Assembly (NCBI RefSeq): GCF_001544495.1
Contig: NZ_FCNZ02000010.1
Location: forward strand, 1-64,000
Direction: 5' to 3'
Source: Caballeronia telluris
GTDB taxonomy: Bacteria; Pseudomonadota; Gammaproteobacteria; Burkholderiales; Burkholderiaceae
Length of the DNA stretch: 64,000 bases
Shown here: in pieces, positions 33,461-43,227 of the stretch
Position numbering within the stretch: position 1 is the first letter of the stretch
Layout of the letters: every line of letters begins with the position of its first letter
Notes under the pieces: model-generated
The model's input: the letters and a program-made list of their open reading frames with translations, nothing else
Told to the model about the DNA's origin: nothing
Databases searched by the model: none
Translations under genes and position numbers: made by a program

Positions 33461-34417
33461 ATGCCGCTCAACCCCAGAATCGCGCAGATACTCGACATGG
33501 TCGCGCGCGCGAATCGTCCGCCGTATCACACGCTCACCGCGCAACAGGCGCGCGCGGCGTACGCGATGAGCGCGCAGATCCTCGACATCGCGCCGGCGCC
33601 GATGCACGACGTGCAGGACGTCGACGTGCCGACCCGCGACGGCGCCGCGATCCGCATGCGCCTTTATTTTCCGTTCGAGCCGAGTTGGGCCACGCCCGCG
33701 CCCGCGCTGGTGTTTTTCCATGGCGGCGGCTTCACGGTCGGCAGCGTCGAGACGCATGACGCGCTGTGCCGCAAGTTCGCGATCGACGCGGGCTGCGTCG
33801 TGGCATCGGTCGATTACCGGCTCGCGCCCGAGTACAAGTTTCCGGTCGCCGTGAACGACGCCTTCGACGCGCTTCAGTGGCTGCACGCAGAGGCCGCGAC
33901 GTTCGGCATCGATGCGTCGCGCATGGCGGTCGGCGGCGACAGCGCGGGCGGCACGCTCGCCACCGTCTGCGCGGTGCTCGCGCGTGACGCGGGGCTCGCG
34001 CTGCGGCTGCAACTGCTGATCTATCCGGGCGTGAGCGCGCGCCAGCAGAGCGGCTCGCACACGCGCTATGCGCAAGGTTTCCTGCTGTCGGGCGAGACGA
34101 TTCAGTGGTTCTTCGCGCAATATCTCGACGACGATGCGCAACGCGACGACTGGCGCTTCGCCCCGCTCGACGGCACGCGCGGCCAGCCCGATTACAAGGG
34201 CGTGGCGCCCGCGTGGATCGCGGCGGCGGACCACGACCCGCTCTTCGACGAAGACGTCGCTTACGCGCAGAAGCTCAAGGACGCGGGCGTGCCCGTGACG
34301 CTCGTGCGCTACGAAGGGATGATCCACGAGTTCTTCAAGATGGGCGGCTTCGTGCCGGACGTCGGGCATGCGCACGCCGAAGCGGTCCGCGCGCTGCGGA
34401 TTGCGCTGCAATCGTAG
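33461..34417 (+). CDS. Alpha/beta hydrolase of the hormone-sensitive-lipase family
   Basis: The 318-residue protein carries the HSL-family oxyanion motif FFHGGGFTVGS near 85-95, the nucleophile elbow GGDSAGG near 157-163, the acid in AADHDPLFDED and the catalytic histidine in MIHEFFKMGG near the C-terminus. All triad residues are present. Such proteins act on short-chain esters. It begins six bases after the SDR stop and is probably the last gene of the five-gene run from the Dabb protein. It converges with the NRDE gene nine bases away. Confidence 0.92.
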   Translation: MPLNPRIAQILDMVARANRPPYHTLTAQQARAAYAMSAQILDIAPAPMHDVQDVDVPTRDGAAIRMRLYFPFEPSWATPAPALVFFHGGGFTVGSVETHDALCRKFAIDAGCVVASVDYRLAPEYKFPVAVNDAFDALQWLHAEAATFGIDASRMAVGGDSAGGTLATVCAVLARDAGLALRLQLLIYPGVSARQQSGSHTRYAQGFLLSGETIQWFFAQYLDDDAQRDDWRFAPLDGTRGQPDYKGVAPAWIAAADHDPLFDEDVAYAQKLKDAGVPVTLVRYEGMIHEFFKMGGFVPDVGHAHAEAVRALRIALQS

Positions 34418-34426
34418 GCGGCGCGC

Positions 34427-35260
34427 CTAGCGCTCCACGTCGAACGCGAAGCTGCGCTCGAACGCGCCCGGCCGCACGATGCGATGCGCGCCGTCGTCGT
34501 CGCTGCGTTCCTTGATCTCGATTTTCAGGCCGTCGTCGAATTCGAGGACGTGTAGCGCGGTCGTGCTGCGCGTGCCGTAGTCGGGCGATTCGATGAACGC
34601 CGCCGAAAGCACGCGCTCACGCTCGATCGAAATGCCGGTGGCGGGCAGCAGGTCGTCGTTGGCGATGCGCGGATCGCGCAGCGTGTCGATCAGCAGGTCG
34701 AGCGAAGGCGGCCCGCGCTCGTCGCTTTCGTGGATCAGATCGCGCAACGCGTCGCGCTGGGCGACGAGCTTCGGCCACGGCGTGTTCAGCAGACTGTTCG
34801 AGAGCCCGTGCACGCCCGGTTCGAGCAGCGACGGCGGCGCATCGGCGCGATTGCCGTACCAGCCGATCTCGCGCCGCGTGAAATCGCCGACGAGCAGATT
34901 GAAACCGTTGTAGCGATCGCCTTCGCGCGCCACGCGGCGCAGATAGTCGAGCGGGGCAACCGGCGCATCGGCGAGGAAGTCGGAAACGAGCGCGCCGCGT
35001 GTCGGCGCATCGGGGCGCACTTCGCTCGGCGCGCGAAAGTTCGTGAGCGCGGCGAAACGCCCGTCGCGCGTCACGCCGAGCCACGTGCCGCCGCCCGTCA
35101 AATCACGGCCCGCGAGCACGTTCGGCGCGTCGGCCCACCATGAAAGCGGCTCGGTCTCGCGGCGAAAGAACTCGTCGCGGTTCGCGGCGAGCGTGAGAAG
35201 CGGACGAACGCTCCCCGAGCGATGCGCGTCGGGCCGCCAGTCGAAAACGATCAGGCACAT
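34427..35260 (-). CDS. NRDE (TANGO2-like) protein
   Basis: The 277-residue protein starts MCLIVFDWRPD and has the family signature LTLAANRDEFFRRETEPL.WW near 22-42 and GRDLTGGGTWLGVTRDGRFAALTNFR near 51-77. The cysteine at position 2 resembles an N-terminal nucleophile in Ntn-type folds. TANGO2-like proteins have been linked to heme trafficking in animals; the bacterial role is not settled. It lies 25 bases downstream of ygfZ in the same direction, so the two are probably co-transcribed. Confidence 0.9.
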   Translation of the reverse strand: MCLIVFDWRPDAHRSGSVRPLLTLAANRDEFFRRETEPLSWWADAPNVLAGRDLTGGGTWLGVTRDGRFAALTNFRAPSEVRPDAPTRGALVSDFLADAPVAPLDYLRRVAREGDRYNGFNLLVGDFTRREIGWYGNRADAPPSLLEPGVHGLSNSLLNTPWPKLVAQRDALRDLIHESDERGPPSLDLLIDTLRDPRIANDDLLPATGISIERERVLSAAFIESPDYGTRSTTALHVLEFDDGLKIEIKERSDDDGAHRIVRPGAFERSFAFDVER

Positions 35261-35285
35261 GGTTGCGCGCTCGGGGTCGGGTTGA

Positions 35286-36272
35286 TCAGGCGTCGGCGGG
35301 GAAAGCGTAGGGCAGCGGCAGGAATGCGAGCGCCGGGCCGTCGGACGAACCGACGTGCACCGCGCCGTTATCGAGCGCCGTGAGCTTCATCTCGACCAGG
35401 CAATCGACGCCGCCGTCTTGCGCCGGCGCCGCGTTGACGACCATGCCGCACGGCTGGCCGGGGTCGTCGGAGTGGAAGACTTCGTCGCCGGGTTGTGCCG
35501 ATTGCGCGTGCGCGAGCGCCGTGCGCCGCTTGATCGTGCCGCGATACTGGCTGCGCGCGACGATCTCCTGTCCCGGATAGCAGCCTTTCTTGAAGTTCAC
35601 GCCGCCGAGCACGTCGAAATTGACCATCTGCGGGACGAACTGCTCGGAGGTCGCCTGCGTGATGCGCGGCTCGCCCGCGTGGATGTCGAGCCAGTCCCAC
35701 ATCGACGCCGACGCGCGTGTGAGCTTCTCCTCCAGCTTCGGCAACTGCGCCTCGATGTCGGCTTTCGGCCCGACCCACAGGAACCGCGCGCGGTGCGCCG
35801 CGTCGGGCACGCGGATCAGCGCGCCGTGCGGGCCTTCCACTTTCACGTGCACGCCGTCGGGCAACGCATCGAAGATGCCGGAGAGCGCCGCTCGGACGTC
35901 GCCCGCGAAGCCGATCGCGCCGACTTCCGGCGTCGCGTCCGACAGTTTCGCCTTCGCGCGCAGCACGAACATCGAGAGCCGCTTCTGGACCGGCGCCTGC
36001 ACATCGTGCGAAATCAGCAGGCGCACCGCGTCGCCCGTGCGCCACATCAGGAACGACGCCAGGAGCCGCCCCTTCGGCGAGCAATAGCCGGCGAGCCGCG
36101 CGGTGGAGGCGTCGAGATGCTGGACATCGTTGGTCAACTGGGTGTGAAGGAACGTGGCGGCTTCTTCGCCCTTGACGTCGATGACGCCGAACTGCGTGAG
36201 CGGCATGAACGCGCCTGCGTTCAGCACGGCGGTGAATTCGGAGGGATCGGGTGAGGCGGTCGGGGAATTCAT
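35286..36272 (-). CDS. ygfZ: Folate-binding Fe-S cluster assembly protein YgfZ
   Basis: YgfZ (IBA57 family) helps assemble or repair certain Fe-S enzymes with a folate cofactor. The 328-residue protein has the aminomethyltransferase-like fold with an N-terminal [10 protein letters not shown] segment near 41-50 and the diagnostic [16 protein letters not shown] motif near 232-248, including the reactive cysteine. It is divergent from mltG, a common arrangement in beta-proteobacteria, and 78 bases separate the two starts. Confidence 0.95.
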   Translation of the reverse strand: MNSPTASPDPSEFTAVLNAGAFMPLTQFGVIDVKGEEAATFLHTQLTNDVQHLDASTARLAGYCSPKGRLLASFLMWRTGDAVRLLISHDVQAPVQKRLSMFVLRAKAKLSDATPEVGAIGFAGDVRAALSGIFDALPDGVHVKVEGPHGALIRVPDAAHRARFLWVGPKADIEAQLPKLEEKLTRASASMWDWLDIHAGEPRITQATSEQFVPQMVNFDVLGGVNFKKGCYPGQEIVARSQYRGTIKRRTALAHAQSAQPGDEVFHSDDPGQPCGMVVNAAPAQDGGVDCLVEMKLTALDNGAVHVGSSDGPALAFLPLPYAFPADA

Positions 36273-36293
36273 GGAGTGTGCTGGAAGTCAATC

Positions 36294-36323
36294 CTGACTT
36301 TGGCGGAAGCGAACAAGTATTAT
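36294..36323 (+). promoter_or_regulatory. Candidate sigma-70 promoter of mltG
   Basis: CTGACT and TATTAT are 18 bases apart. The latter is a good -10 hexamer in a locally A+T-rich stretch of an otherwise GC-rich region. The transcript would start near 36330, which supports the mltG start at 36351 rather than at 36324. Confidence 0.4.
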
Positions 36324-36350
36324 ATGGGGTCTATCTCAAGCGTGTTCCGC

Positions 36351-37361
36351 ATGTCCCTTTTCAAGAAATGCCTCATCGCGACGGCGGTGGCCGTCGTGAT
36401 CGTGATCGCGCTCGCCGGCGGCGTGTATCACTGGGCGACGAGCCCCGTCGCGCTCGCCTCGCCGCAACTCGACGTCACCATCAAGCCCCACAGCAGCCTG
36501 CGCAGCGTCAGCACCCAGTTGAACCGCGGCGGCGTCCCGGTCGAACCCGAGCTTTTCGTGCTGATGACGCGCGTGCTCGGCCTGCAATCGCAACTGAAAT
36601 CGGGCAATTACGCGTTCAAAAGCGGCATCACGCCTTACGAGGTGCTGCAGAAAATGGCGCGCGGCGACGTGAACGAATACGTGGCGACCGTCATCGAAGG
36701 CTGGACGCTGCAAAAGATGCGCGCGGAACTCGACGGCAATCCGGCGCTCGCGCACGACACGGCCGGCATGAGCGACACCGATCTGTTGAAGGCGATCGGC
36801 GCGCCGGAAGTCGACAAGGCGTCGGCGGAAGGGCTCTTTTTCCCGGACACCTATCTCTTCGACAAAGGCACGAGCGACCTCGCCGTCTACAAGCGCGCGT
36901 ACCGATTGATGCAGTTGCGGCTCACCGAAGCGTGGAGCGCGCGCGCGCCGGACCTGCCTTACAAGACGCCCTACGAGGCGCTCATCATGGCGTCGATCGT
37001 CGAGAAGGAGACGGGGCGCGCGGCGGACCGGCCGCTCGTCGCGGCGGTGTTTGCGAACCGGCTGAAGATCGGCATGCCGCTGCAGACCGACCCGACGGTG
37101 ATCTACGGCCTAGGCTCGGCTTACGGCGGGCGTCTGAAGAAAAAGGACCTGCAAACGGACACTCCGTACAATACCTACACGAGGAACGGCCTGCCGCCGA
37201 CGCCGATCGCGCTGCCCGGCGTCGCCGCGCTCGCCGCGACGATGAATCCGGCGTCGAGCACCGCGCTCTATTTCGTGTCGCGCGGCGACGGCAGCAGCAT
37301 CTTTTCCGACAATCTCGGCGAGCACAACAAGGCCGTCGACAAGTACATCCGGGGTCAATGA
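36351..37361 (+). CDS. mltG: Endolytic murein transglycosylase MltG
   Basis: MltG cleaves nascent peptidoglycan strands at the inner membrane and sets glycan length. The 336-residue protein has a short cytoplasmic start, one transmembrane helix (about 7-26) and a LysM-like then YceG domain, with EGWTLQ near 119, [11 protein letters not shown] near 162-172, SIVEKETG near 216-223 containing the catalytic glutamate, and [12 protein letters not shown] and YNTY...GLPPTPI near the end. It is the first gene of mltG-tmk-holB. The end overlaps tmk (ATGA). Confidence 0.94.
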   Translation: MSLFKKCLIATAVAVVIVIALAGGVYHWATSPVALASPQLDVTIKPHSSLRSVSTQLNRGGVPVEPELFVLMTRVLGLQSQLKSGNYAFKSGITPYEVLQKMARGDVNEYVATVIEGWTLQKMRAELDGNPALAHDTAGMSDTDLLKAIGAPEVDKASAEGLFFPDTYLFDKGTSDLAVYKRAYRLMQLRLTEAWSARAPDLPYKTPYEALIMASIVEKETGRAADRPLVAAVFANRLKIGMPLQTDPTVIYGLGSAYGGRLKKKDLQTDTPYNTYTRNGLPPTPIALPGVAALAATMNPASSTALYFVSRGDGSSIFSDNLGEHNKAVDKYIRGQ

Positions 37362-37981
37362 TGGCGCGCGGCAAATTCATCACGTTCGAAGGCATCGACG
37401 GCGCGGGCAAGACGACCCATCTCGACTGGTTCAGAGCGCTCCTGGAAGCGCGCGTCGCGCCGCTCGGGCGTTCTGTCGTCATGACACGCGAGCCGGGCGG
37501 CACGGCGCTCGGCGAAACCTTGCGCGGCATCCTGTTGAACCAGCCGATGGACCTCGAAACCGAGGCGCTGTTGATGTTCGCGGCGCGCCGCGAGCATCTC
37601 GCGCAGGTGATCGAGCCGGCGCTCGCGCACGGCGACTGGGTGCTCTCCGACCGCTTTTCCGACGCCACGTTCGCTTATCAGGGCGGCGGCCGCGGGTTGC
37701 CGCGCGACAAGCTGGAGGCGCTGGAGCGCTGGGTGCAGGGCGGTTTCCAGCCGGATTTGACCGTCCTTTTCGACGTGCCGACGGCGACCGCCAGCGAACG
37801 GCGCGGCGCGGCGCGCGCACCGGACAAGTTCGAGAGTGAGTCGGAGGCGTTTTTCAACCGCACGCGCGAGGAATATCTGCGGCGCGCGGCGGAATCGCCG
37901 GAACGCTTCGTGATCGTCGATGCGACGCGTTCGATCGAAGTCATTCAGCAAGAACTTGAAGAAATCGTCGCAAGTATCTGA
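37358..37981 (+). CDS. tmk: Thymidylate kinase
   Basis: This enzyme converts dTMP to dTDP. The 207-residue protein has the P-loop [11 protein letters not shown] near 10-20, the substrate motif TREPGGT near 45-51, [18 protein letters not shown] near 95-112 and a lid region [14 protein letters not shown]. The start was set at 37358, where the ATG overlaps the mltG stop; the next codon is also ATG. A longer open frame back to 36251 runs in another phase through mltG and is not real. holB starts eight bases later. Confidence 0.95.
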   Translation: MMARGKFITFEGIDGAGKTTHLDWFRALLEARVAPLGRSVVMTREPGGTALGETLRGILLNQPMDLETEALLMFAARREHLAQVIEPALAHGDWVLSDRFSDATFAYQGGGRGLPRDKLEALERWVQGGFQPDLTVLFDVPTATASERRGAARAPDKFESESEAFFNRTREEYLRRAAESPERFVIVDATRSIEVIQQELEEIVASI

Positions 37982-37989
37982 TACCAAAC

Positions 37990-39021
37990 ATGATCTATCC
38001 CTGGCAAACCGACGACTGGTCCCGACTCCAGCAATTGCGCGCGCACTGGCCGCATGCGCTCTTGCTGCACGGCGAAGCTGGCATCGGCAAACTGAAGTTC
38101 TCGCAGCATCTCGCGCAGGGGCTGCTCTGCGAGGCGCAGCAGCAAAACGGCGAACCTTGCGGCAAGTGCGCGGCGTGCGTGTGGTTCAGCCAGGGCAATC
38201 ACCCGGACTACCGCGCGGTGGTGCCCGAGGCGCTGGCGGCGCTCGTCGGCGCGCAGTCGGCCGAAGCGGACGAAAAATCCGACGGCGACGAGGGCAAGAA
38301 AACGCGCACGCCGAGCAAGGAAATCAAGATCGAGCAGGTACGCGCGCTCCTCGATTTCTGCACGCTCGGCTCGCATCGCGGCGGTGCGCGCGTCGTGCTG
38401 CTGTATCCGGCCGAGGCGCTCAACGTGGCCGCGGCGAACGCGCTGCTGAAGACGCTCGAAGAACCGCCTTCGGGCGTCGTGTTCCTGCTGGTTTCGGCGC
38501 GCGTCGACCGCCTGCTGCCGACGATCATCAGCCGCTGCCGCCAGTGGCCGATGGCCGTGCCGCAAGGCGATGCGGCGGTCGTCTGGCTCGCGCAGCAGAG
38601 CGTCGCCGATCCCGCGGCGCTGCTCGCGGAAGCCGGCGGCGCGCCGCTCGCAGCACTTGCGCTCGCCGCCGACGAAAACCGGCCGCTGCGCGATTTCGCG
38701 CTGGCGCAACTCGCGGCCGGCCCGAACTGCGACGCCTTCGCGTGCGGCGAAAACCTGCAAAAGCTGCCGGTGCCGCTGGTGCTCGGCTGGCTGCAGCGCT
38801 GGCTGTACGATCTGCTCGCGCAGCGCACGGCGGGGCGTCCGCGCTATTTTCCGAATGCCGCGAAGGCGCTGGATCGCTGCGCCCGTCAGGCCGACGGCGA
38901 CGCGCTCGCCCGTTACATGAAGACCGTCACGCGCCAGCGCGCGGTGGAAAACCATCCGCTGAACGCGCGGCTCGTCTTCGAAGCGCTTTTCATCGGTTAT
39001 CGCGACGTTTTCGCGAATTGA
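37990..39021 (+). CDS. holB: DNA polymerase III subunit delta prime
   Basis: The delta-prime subunit belongs to the clamp loader. The 343-residue protein begins [10 protein letters not shown] and has the [17 protein letters not shown] segment (a degenerate P-loop near 25-35), a zinc cluster LLCEA......[10 protein letters not shown] near 46-62, an [10 protein letters not shown] motif near 148-157, and [19 protein letters not shown], which is the SRC sensor region of delta prime. It lacks a functional Walker A lysine-threonine pair in full context, as is usual for delta prime. It follows tmk by eight bases. Confidence 0.95.
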   Translation: MIYPWQTDDWSRLQQLRAHWPHALLLHGEAGIGKLKFSQHLAQGLLCEAQQQNGEPCGKCAACVWFSQGNHPDYRAVVPEALAALVGAQSAEADEKSDGDEGKKTRTPSKEIKIEQVRALLDFCTLGSHRGGARVVLLYPAEALNVAAANALLKTLEEPPSGVVFLLVSARVDRLLPTIISRCRQWPMAVPQGDAAVVWLAQQSVADPAALLAEAGGAPLAALALAADENRPLRDFALAQLAAGPNCDAFACGENLQKLPVPLVLGWLQRWLYDLLAQRTAGRPRYFPNAAKALDRCARQADGDALARYMKTVTRQRAVENHPLNARLVFEALFIGYRDVFAN

Positions 39022-39040
39022 ACACGTGCCACTGACATTC

Positions 39041-39562
39041 ATGAGCCTCACCTACCGCGACGCCACGCTCGACGACCTGCCCGCCATCGTCGCCATCTAC
39101 AATTCGACGGTGCCGTCGCGCCAGGTCACCGCCGACCTCGATCCGGTGACGGTCGAAAGCCGCGTCGCGTGGTTTCATGCGCACGGGCCGCACGCACGGC
39201 CGCTGTGGGTGGTCGAAGAGGGCGGCGAGATCGTCGCGTGGCTGAGTTTTTCCGACTTCTACGGTCGCCCGGCTTATTCGCGCACGGCCGAAGTCAGCAT
39301 TTATCTCGATGAAAGCGCGCGCGGCAAAGGTCTCGGCAAGAAGCTTCTGCAAGCTGCGCTCGAAAAGGCGCCCGAGCTTCAGATCGACACCGTGCTCGGC
39401 TTTGTCTTCGGACACAACGTGCCGAGCGTCAAGCTCTTCCAGGCCTTCGGTTTCGAAGCGTGGGGCACGCTGCCGCGCGTGGCGGCGCTCGATGGCGTCG
39501 AGCGCGATCTCGTGATCCTCGGCCGGCGCCTCGACGCACCGGGCACCGCCGGAACCGCCTGA
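39041..39562 (+). CDS. GNAT acetyltransferase of the phosphinothricin/methionine-sulfoximine type
   Basis: The 173-residue protein opens [20 protein letters not shown] and has SRVAWF near 41-46, a [36 protein letters not shown] stretch (the RGKGLG loop binds acetyl-CoA), then [20 protein letters not shown]. These are features of Pat/MnaT-type N-acetyltransferases, which inactivate small toxic amino acids such as methionine sulfoximine. The start at 39041 lies 19 bases after holB. An in-frame upstream start at 39026 would add five residues. Confidence 0.9.
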   Translation: MSLTYRDATLDDLPAIVAIYNSTVPSRQVTADLDPVTVESRVAWFHAHGPHARPLWVVEEGGEIVAWLSFSDFYGRPAYSRTAEVSIYLDESARGKGLGKKLLQAALEKAPELQIDTVLGFVFGHNVPSVKLFQAFGFEAWGTLPRVAALDGVERDLVILGRRLDAPGTAGTA

Positions 39563-39596
39563 TCCGCGCCGCGTCGAGTCAACACAGGAACGCCAC

Positions 39597-40385
39597 ATGT
39601 TCGTCGATTCACATTGCCACATCAATTTCGAGGGCCTCGCCGACCGCATGCCCGAAGTGCTCGCCAAGATGCGCGAGCTTCAGGTGACGCACGCGCTGTG
39701 CGTGTCGGTCGATCTGGAGACGCTGCCTTCGGTGCTCGATCTCGCGGAAAAGCACGAGAACATTTACGCGTCGGTCGGTGTGCATCCCGACCACGAAGAC
39801 GCCGAAGAGCCGAGCGTCGCGCAACTGATCGAACTGGCGTCGCACCCGAAGGTGGTCGCGATCGGCGAGACCGGGCTCGACTATTACCGCCTGGACGGCC
39901 GCAGCATCGCCGACATGGAATGGCAGCGCGAACGCTTTCGCACGCACATCCGCGCCGCGCACGCGACGGGCAAGCCGCTCATCGTGCATACGCGCGCGTC
40001 GGCGGAGGACACGCTGCGCATCATGGAAGAAGAACGCGCGAGCGTGCCGGGCGGCGTGATGCACTGTTTCACCGAGCCGTGGAGCGTCGCCGCGCCCGCG
40101 CTTGCGCAGAATTTTTACATCTCGCTGTCGGGTATCGTCACGTTCAAGAGCGCGAAGGACGTGCAGGACGTCGCGCAACGCGTGCCGCTCGAACGGCTTC
40201 TGATCGAAACCGATTCGCCGTACCTCGCGCCCGTGCCGTATCGCGGCAAGCCGAATGAACCTGCTTACGTGAGTTATGTCGGACGTTTCATCGCGCAATT
40301 GCGCGGCGTGGCCGACGAAGCGCTTGCGGAAGCCACCACCGACAACTTCTTCCGGCTTTTCAAGATCGCGCGGCCGGGCGCGTGA
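39597..40385 (+). CDS. tatD: TatD-family metal-dependent DNase
   Basis: TatD nucleases are TIM-barrel metal enzymes with 3'-5' exonuclease activity. The 262-residue protein has the metal-binding DSHCHINFEG near 4-13, the acidic ligand in IGETGLDYYR near 91-100, a histidine in PLIVHTRA near 127-134, VMHCF, and ETDSPYLAPVPYRGKPNEP near the end. All metal ligands are present. It follows the acetyltransferase gene by 34 bases and its stop abuts the next gene's leader. Confidence 0.93.
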   Translation: MFVDSHCHINFEGLADRMPEVLAKMRELQVTHALCVSVDLETLPSVLDLAEKHENIYASVGVHPDHEDAEEPSVAQLIELASHPKVVAIGETGLDYYRLDGRSIADMEWQRERFRTHIRAAHATGKPLIVHTRASAEDTLRIMEEERASVPGGVMHCFTEPWSVAAPALAQNFYISLSGIVTFKSAKDVQDVAQRVPLERLLIETDSPYLAPVPYRGKPNEPAYVSYVGRFIAQLRGVADEALAEATTDNFFRLFKIARPGA

Positions 40386-40414
40386 CAGACGCAACAACGC
40401 AATTCAAGGCTCAC

Positions 40415-41152
40415 ATGAACAACGACTCGATGCACCCCGTTTCTTCTCCGGTTTCCAGGTTCGGCCACGCGCGCGCGGTGCTCGCGGGCGTCGTGCTGGC
40501 GGCCTGCGCGCTCGCTCAACCCGCGTTCGCCGCACCCGCCGACACGATGATCAAGGCCATCAAGTTCGACGACGTATCGGAGGTGAAAAAGCAGCTCGCG
40601 AAGGGCATGGACCCGAATCTCGTCGACAACACCGGCACGCCGCTTCTCGTGATCGCGGCGCGCGAGAAATCGGACAAGGTCGGCCAGATTCTCGCCGAGA
40701 ACCCGAAAACCGACCTCGAAAAGCAGGACCCGGCGGGCGAAAACGCGATGATGCTCGCGGCGCTCAACGGCGACGCGACGTTCGTGAACCTCCTGATCGC
40801 GAAGGAGGCCGAGGTGAACAAGAAGGGCTGGACGCCGCTGCACTACGCGGCTACCAACGGCCACGACGACATCGTGAAAATCCTGCTCGACCATTCGGCT
40901 TATATCGACGCCGGTTCGCCCAACGGCACGACGCCGCTGATGATGGCGGCGCGCGGCGGACATCTGTCGACGGTGAAACTGCTGCTCGACGAGGGCGCCG
41001 ATTTGCGTGTGAAGAACCAGATCGGTATGACCGCGGTCGATTTCGCGCAGAAATACAACGAGAAGGACGTCGCGGAAGGGCTTGCGGCCCGTTTGCAGTC
41101 GATGCAGCAAGGCGCGAGCGCTCCGCAAAACGGCACAAACAGTGCAAAATAA
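40415..41152 (+). CDS. Exported ankyrin-repeat protein
   Basis: The 245-residue protein has a signal peptide (about 1-37, ending QPAFA-A) and then at least five ankyrin repeats from about 45 to 230, with clear GWTPLHYAATNGH, GTTPLMMAARGGH and VKLLLDEGAD consensus elements. The C-terminus is glutamine/alanine-rich. I used the ATG at 40415; a GTG at 40382, overlapping the tatD stop, would add eleven residues before the signal peptide. In other bacteria such periplasmic ankyrin proteins are often bound to a catalase or an effector; no such partner is adjacent here. Confidence 0.88.
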   Translation: MNNDSMHPVSSPVSRFGHARAVLAGVVLAACALAQPAFAAPADTMIKAIKFDDVSEVKKQLAKGMDPNLVDNTGTPLLVIAAREKSDKVGQILAENPKTDLEKQDPAGENAMMLAALNGDATFVNLLIAKEAEVNKKGWTPLHYAATNGHDDIVKILLDHSAYIDAGSPNGTTPLMMAARGGHLSTVKLLLDEGADLRVKNQIGMTAVDFAQKYNEKDVAEGLAARLQSMQQGASAPQNGTNSAK

Positions 41153-41330
41153 TGCGGCCGCCGGGGTTCGATGAACGAAGCCCGGCGCTCGGGGGAAGCG
41201 GGCGACGGAGCGCTTTCGGCGAGGCGTCGTCGCGGGCAATACGAAAACGAAAGTCACGCGCAACGAACAGAACGGCGAAAATCCCAACTCACCCACCCGA
41301 ATGCAACCGCTCAACTAGAAAAGGAACATC

Positions 41331-41687
41331 ATGCTGCGGTTTTTCGTGATGGCCAGTGTCCTTGCGATGCCGCTTTGCGCGGCCGCGTTCACCGGCAACG
41401 ATCTCAACAAGCTTTGCACCAAGACCGATCCGGTGTCGCGCAGCGCGTGCGCGTCGTATATCGAAGGCGCGGCGGACGGCATTTACAACACGATCGAAGC
41501 GATCGGGGGAACCTCTGGCCCGCAAGTCGGACAATACTTTTGTCTGCCCACCGACGTGAAACCGCAACAACTCACCGACGCGGTGCGCAAGTACATCGCC
41601 GACAACCCCGACAAGGCGGGATTCAACGCCACCACGATGGTGTCGCTCGGCCTCGGCAAGGCTTTTCCGTGCAAGGCGGAGCGCTGA
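41331..41687 (+). CDS. Small exported Rap1a/Tai-immunity-like protein
   Basis: The 118-residue protein has a signal peptide (1-19) and a mature part with four cysteines (29, 40, about 71, about 114) in the LN.LC.....R..C..YI.G..DG pattern of the Rap1a/Tai4 superfamily, the periplasmic proteins that neutralise T6SS amidase effectors. A C-terminal TMVSLGLGKAFPC segment fits too. AAAAGGAA precedes the ATG. No amidase gene lies next to it, and many family members are of unknown role, so calling it an immunity protein would be inference. Confidence 0.75.
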   Translation: MLRFFVMASVLAMPLCAAAFTGNDLNKLCTKTDPVSRSACASYIEGAADGIYNTIEAIGGTSGPQVGQYFCLPTDVKPQQLTDAVRKYIADNPDKAGFNATTMVSLGLGKAFPCKAER

Positions 41688-41703
41688 ACAGCATGTGCTG
41701 ATG

Positions 41704-41731
41704 CGGCCGGTCCGCGTGACCGGCCGTTTTT
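41704..41731 (+). terminator. Rho-independent terminator
   Basis: A perfect 9-bp stem (CGGCCGGTC with GACCGGCCG) encloses a five-base loop and is followed by five T residues. It lies 17 bases after the Rap1a-like gene. Confidence 0.85.
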
Positions 41732-41825
41732 GCTTTTAGCCCGGGCTTGCACCTTCGCCACGAGGCCTGCGTCGTATTCCGACCGTCGTCAACACCTTCC
41801 ATGCGAGGCTGATTCCGCGACGCTC

Positions 41826-43085
41826 ATGATCTCCTTCGACGATTTCACACGCATTGCCGAAGCCCCGTTGCACACGTGGCCCGGCGCGATCGGCGTCGCG
41901 GCGCTCGGCGTGGCGTTCGCGATCGGCGTGCATCGCGTCGGCGCGCGCATCCTCGTGCGCATCGCGCGGCCCTATCCGCTGATGAGCGTCGTCTTGCGCT
42001 ATATCGACACGCCCGCGCTCGTCTTGCTGATCATCCTCGCATTCGGTTTCGTGCTGTTCGAGGCGCCCGACACGCTGCCGTTCGCCGCCGTGCTGCGCGA
42101 TCTCGCGACCGTCGCCTTGATCGTCGCGCTGACGTTTCTGGCGGCGCGCTCCGCGAGCGCGGTCGGCGAGGCGATCGTGCAGGCGCATCCGCTCGACACC
42201 GAGAACAACCTCCACGCGCGCCGCATCCACACGCAGGCGCGCGTGCTCGCGCGTTCGGTGATGGTCGTGATCGTGATCATCGGGTTCGGCGGCGCGCTGA
42301 TGACCTTCCCGAGCGTGCGTCAGATCGGCGCGAGCCTGCTCGCGTCGGCGGGTGTCGCGGGGCTGGTCGCCGGTATCGCCGCGCGGCCGGTGCTCGGCAA
42401 CCTGATCGCGGGCTTGCAGATCGCGCTTTCGCAGCCGATCCGGCTCGACGACGTCGTCGTGATTCAGGGCGAATGGGGGCGCGTCGAGGAAATCACCGGC
42501 ACTTACGTGTCGATCCGCATCTGGGACCAGCGGCGTTTGATCGTGCCGCTGCAATGGTTCATCGAGAATCCGTTCACGAACTGGACGCGCAACAGCTCGC
42601 AAATCATCGGAACGGTGTTCTTCTACGTCGATTACCGCATGCCGATCCTGCCGTTGCGCGAGGAACTGGAGCGCATTCTGGAGCACGCGCCGGAATGGGA
42701 CGGCCGCGTGCAGGTGCTGCAGGTGACCGACGCCACCGAGCGCTCGATGCAGTTGCGCGTGCTCGTCAGTTCGTTCGACTCGGGTCTGAGCTGGGATCTG
42801 CGCTGCCGCGTGCGCGAGGGGCTCCTCAGCTTCGTGCAGGCGGCGTATCCGCAGTTTCTGCCGCGCACGCGGGCGGATTTGTCGTCGGACAAGGAGCACG
42901 TCGCGCACACCGAATTCGCGCCGCCGCTCGAACGCGCGGGGCCCTCGCCGAAGGCGGCGGGCACGGCCAATACCGCCGCCAATCCGGTCGCGAGCCGGGG
43001 CGAGCGCTCCGGGCCGGACCCGGCCGCGCATGCGATGGCATCGACCACGCCGAAGTCGCCGACCAAAGCGGGCACGCGACGTTAG
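41826..43085 (+). CDS. MscS-family mechanosensitive ion channel
   Basis: The 419-residue protein has four to five transmembrane helices in the first 200 residues, then the MscS pore and beta domain: ASLLASAGVAGLVAGIAARPVLGNLIAGLQIALSQPIRLDD near 175-215 and a W.G.VEEIT.TYV.IR.WD.RRL.VP..WF.ENPF.NWTR block. Such channels release solutes on hypo-osmotic shock. The C-terminal 60 residues are disordered, basic and alanine/proline-rich. It is a separate unit between two terminators. Confidence 0.93.
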   Translation: MISFDDFTRIAEAPLHTWPGAIGVAALGVAFAIGVHRVGARILVRIARPYPLMSVVLRYIDTPALVLLIILAFGFVLFEAPDTLPFAAVLRDLATVALIVALTFLAARSASAVGEAIVQAHPLDTENNLHARRIHTQARVLARSVMVVIVIIGFGGALMTFPSVRQIGASLLASAGVAGLVAGIAARPVLGNLIAGLQIALSQPIRLDDVVVIQGEWGRVEEITGTYVSIRIWDQRRLIVPLQWFIENPFTNWTRNSSQIIGTVFFYVDYRMPILPLREELERILEHAPEWDGRVQVLQVTDATERSMQLRVLVSSFDSGLSWDLRCRVREGLLSFVQAAYPQFLPRTRADLSSDKEHVAHTEFAPPLERAGPSPKAAGTANTAANPVASRGERSGPDPAAHAMASTTPKSPTKAGTRR

Positions 43086-43096
43086 CCATCCGGACG

Positions 43097-43120
43097 AAGG
43101 CGCCGGAAACCCGGCGCCTT
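43097..43120 (+). terminator. Hairpin after the MscS-type gene
   Basis: A 10-bp perfect stem (AAGGCGCCGG with CCGGCGCCTT) encloses AAAC, twelve bases after the stop. Only a short T pair follows, so strength is uncertain. Confidence 0.6.
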
Positions 43121-43227
43121 CCCGCGAGTCGTAAAATCAGACGCGGATCGACGTGTCGCCCGCCCCACGCCGGCGCGCGCATCGTCGAACGCGAACCCCC
43201 ATCCAAGATCGAAGCAAGGAGAAGTAC

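Noticed and set aside
36251..37981. One 576-codon frame covering mltG and tmk
   Set aside because: Only its 3' third (from 37358) encodes thymidylate kinase; the rest is out of phase with mltG and has no features.
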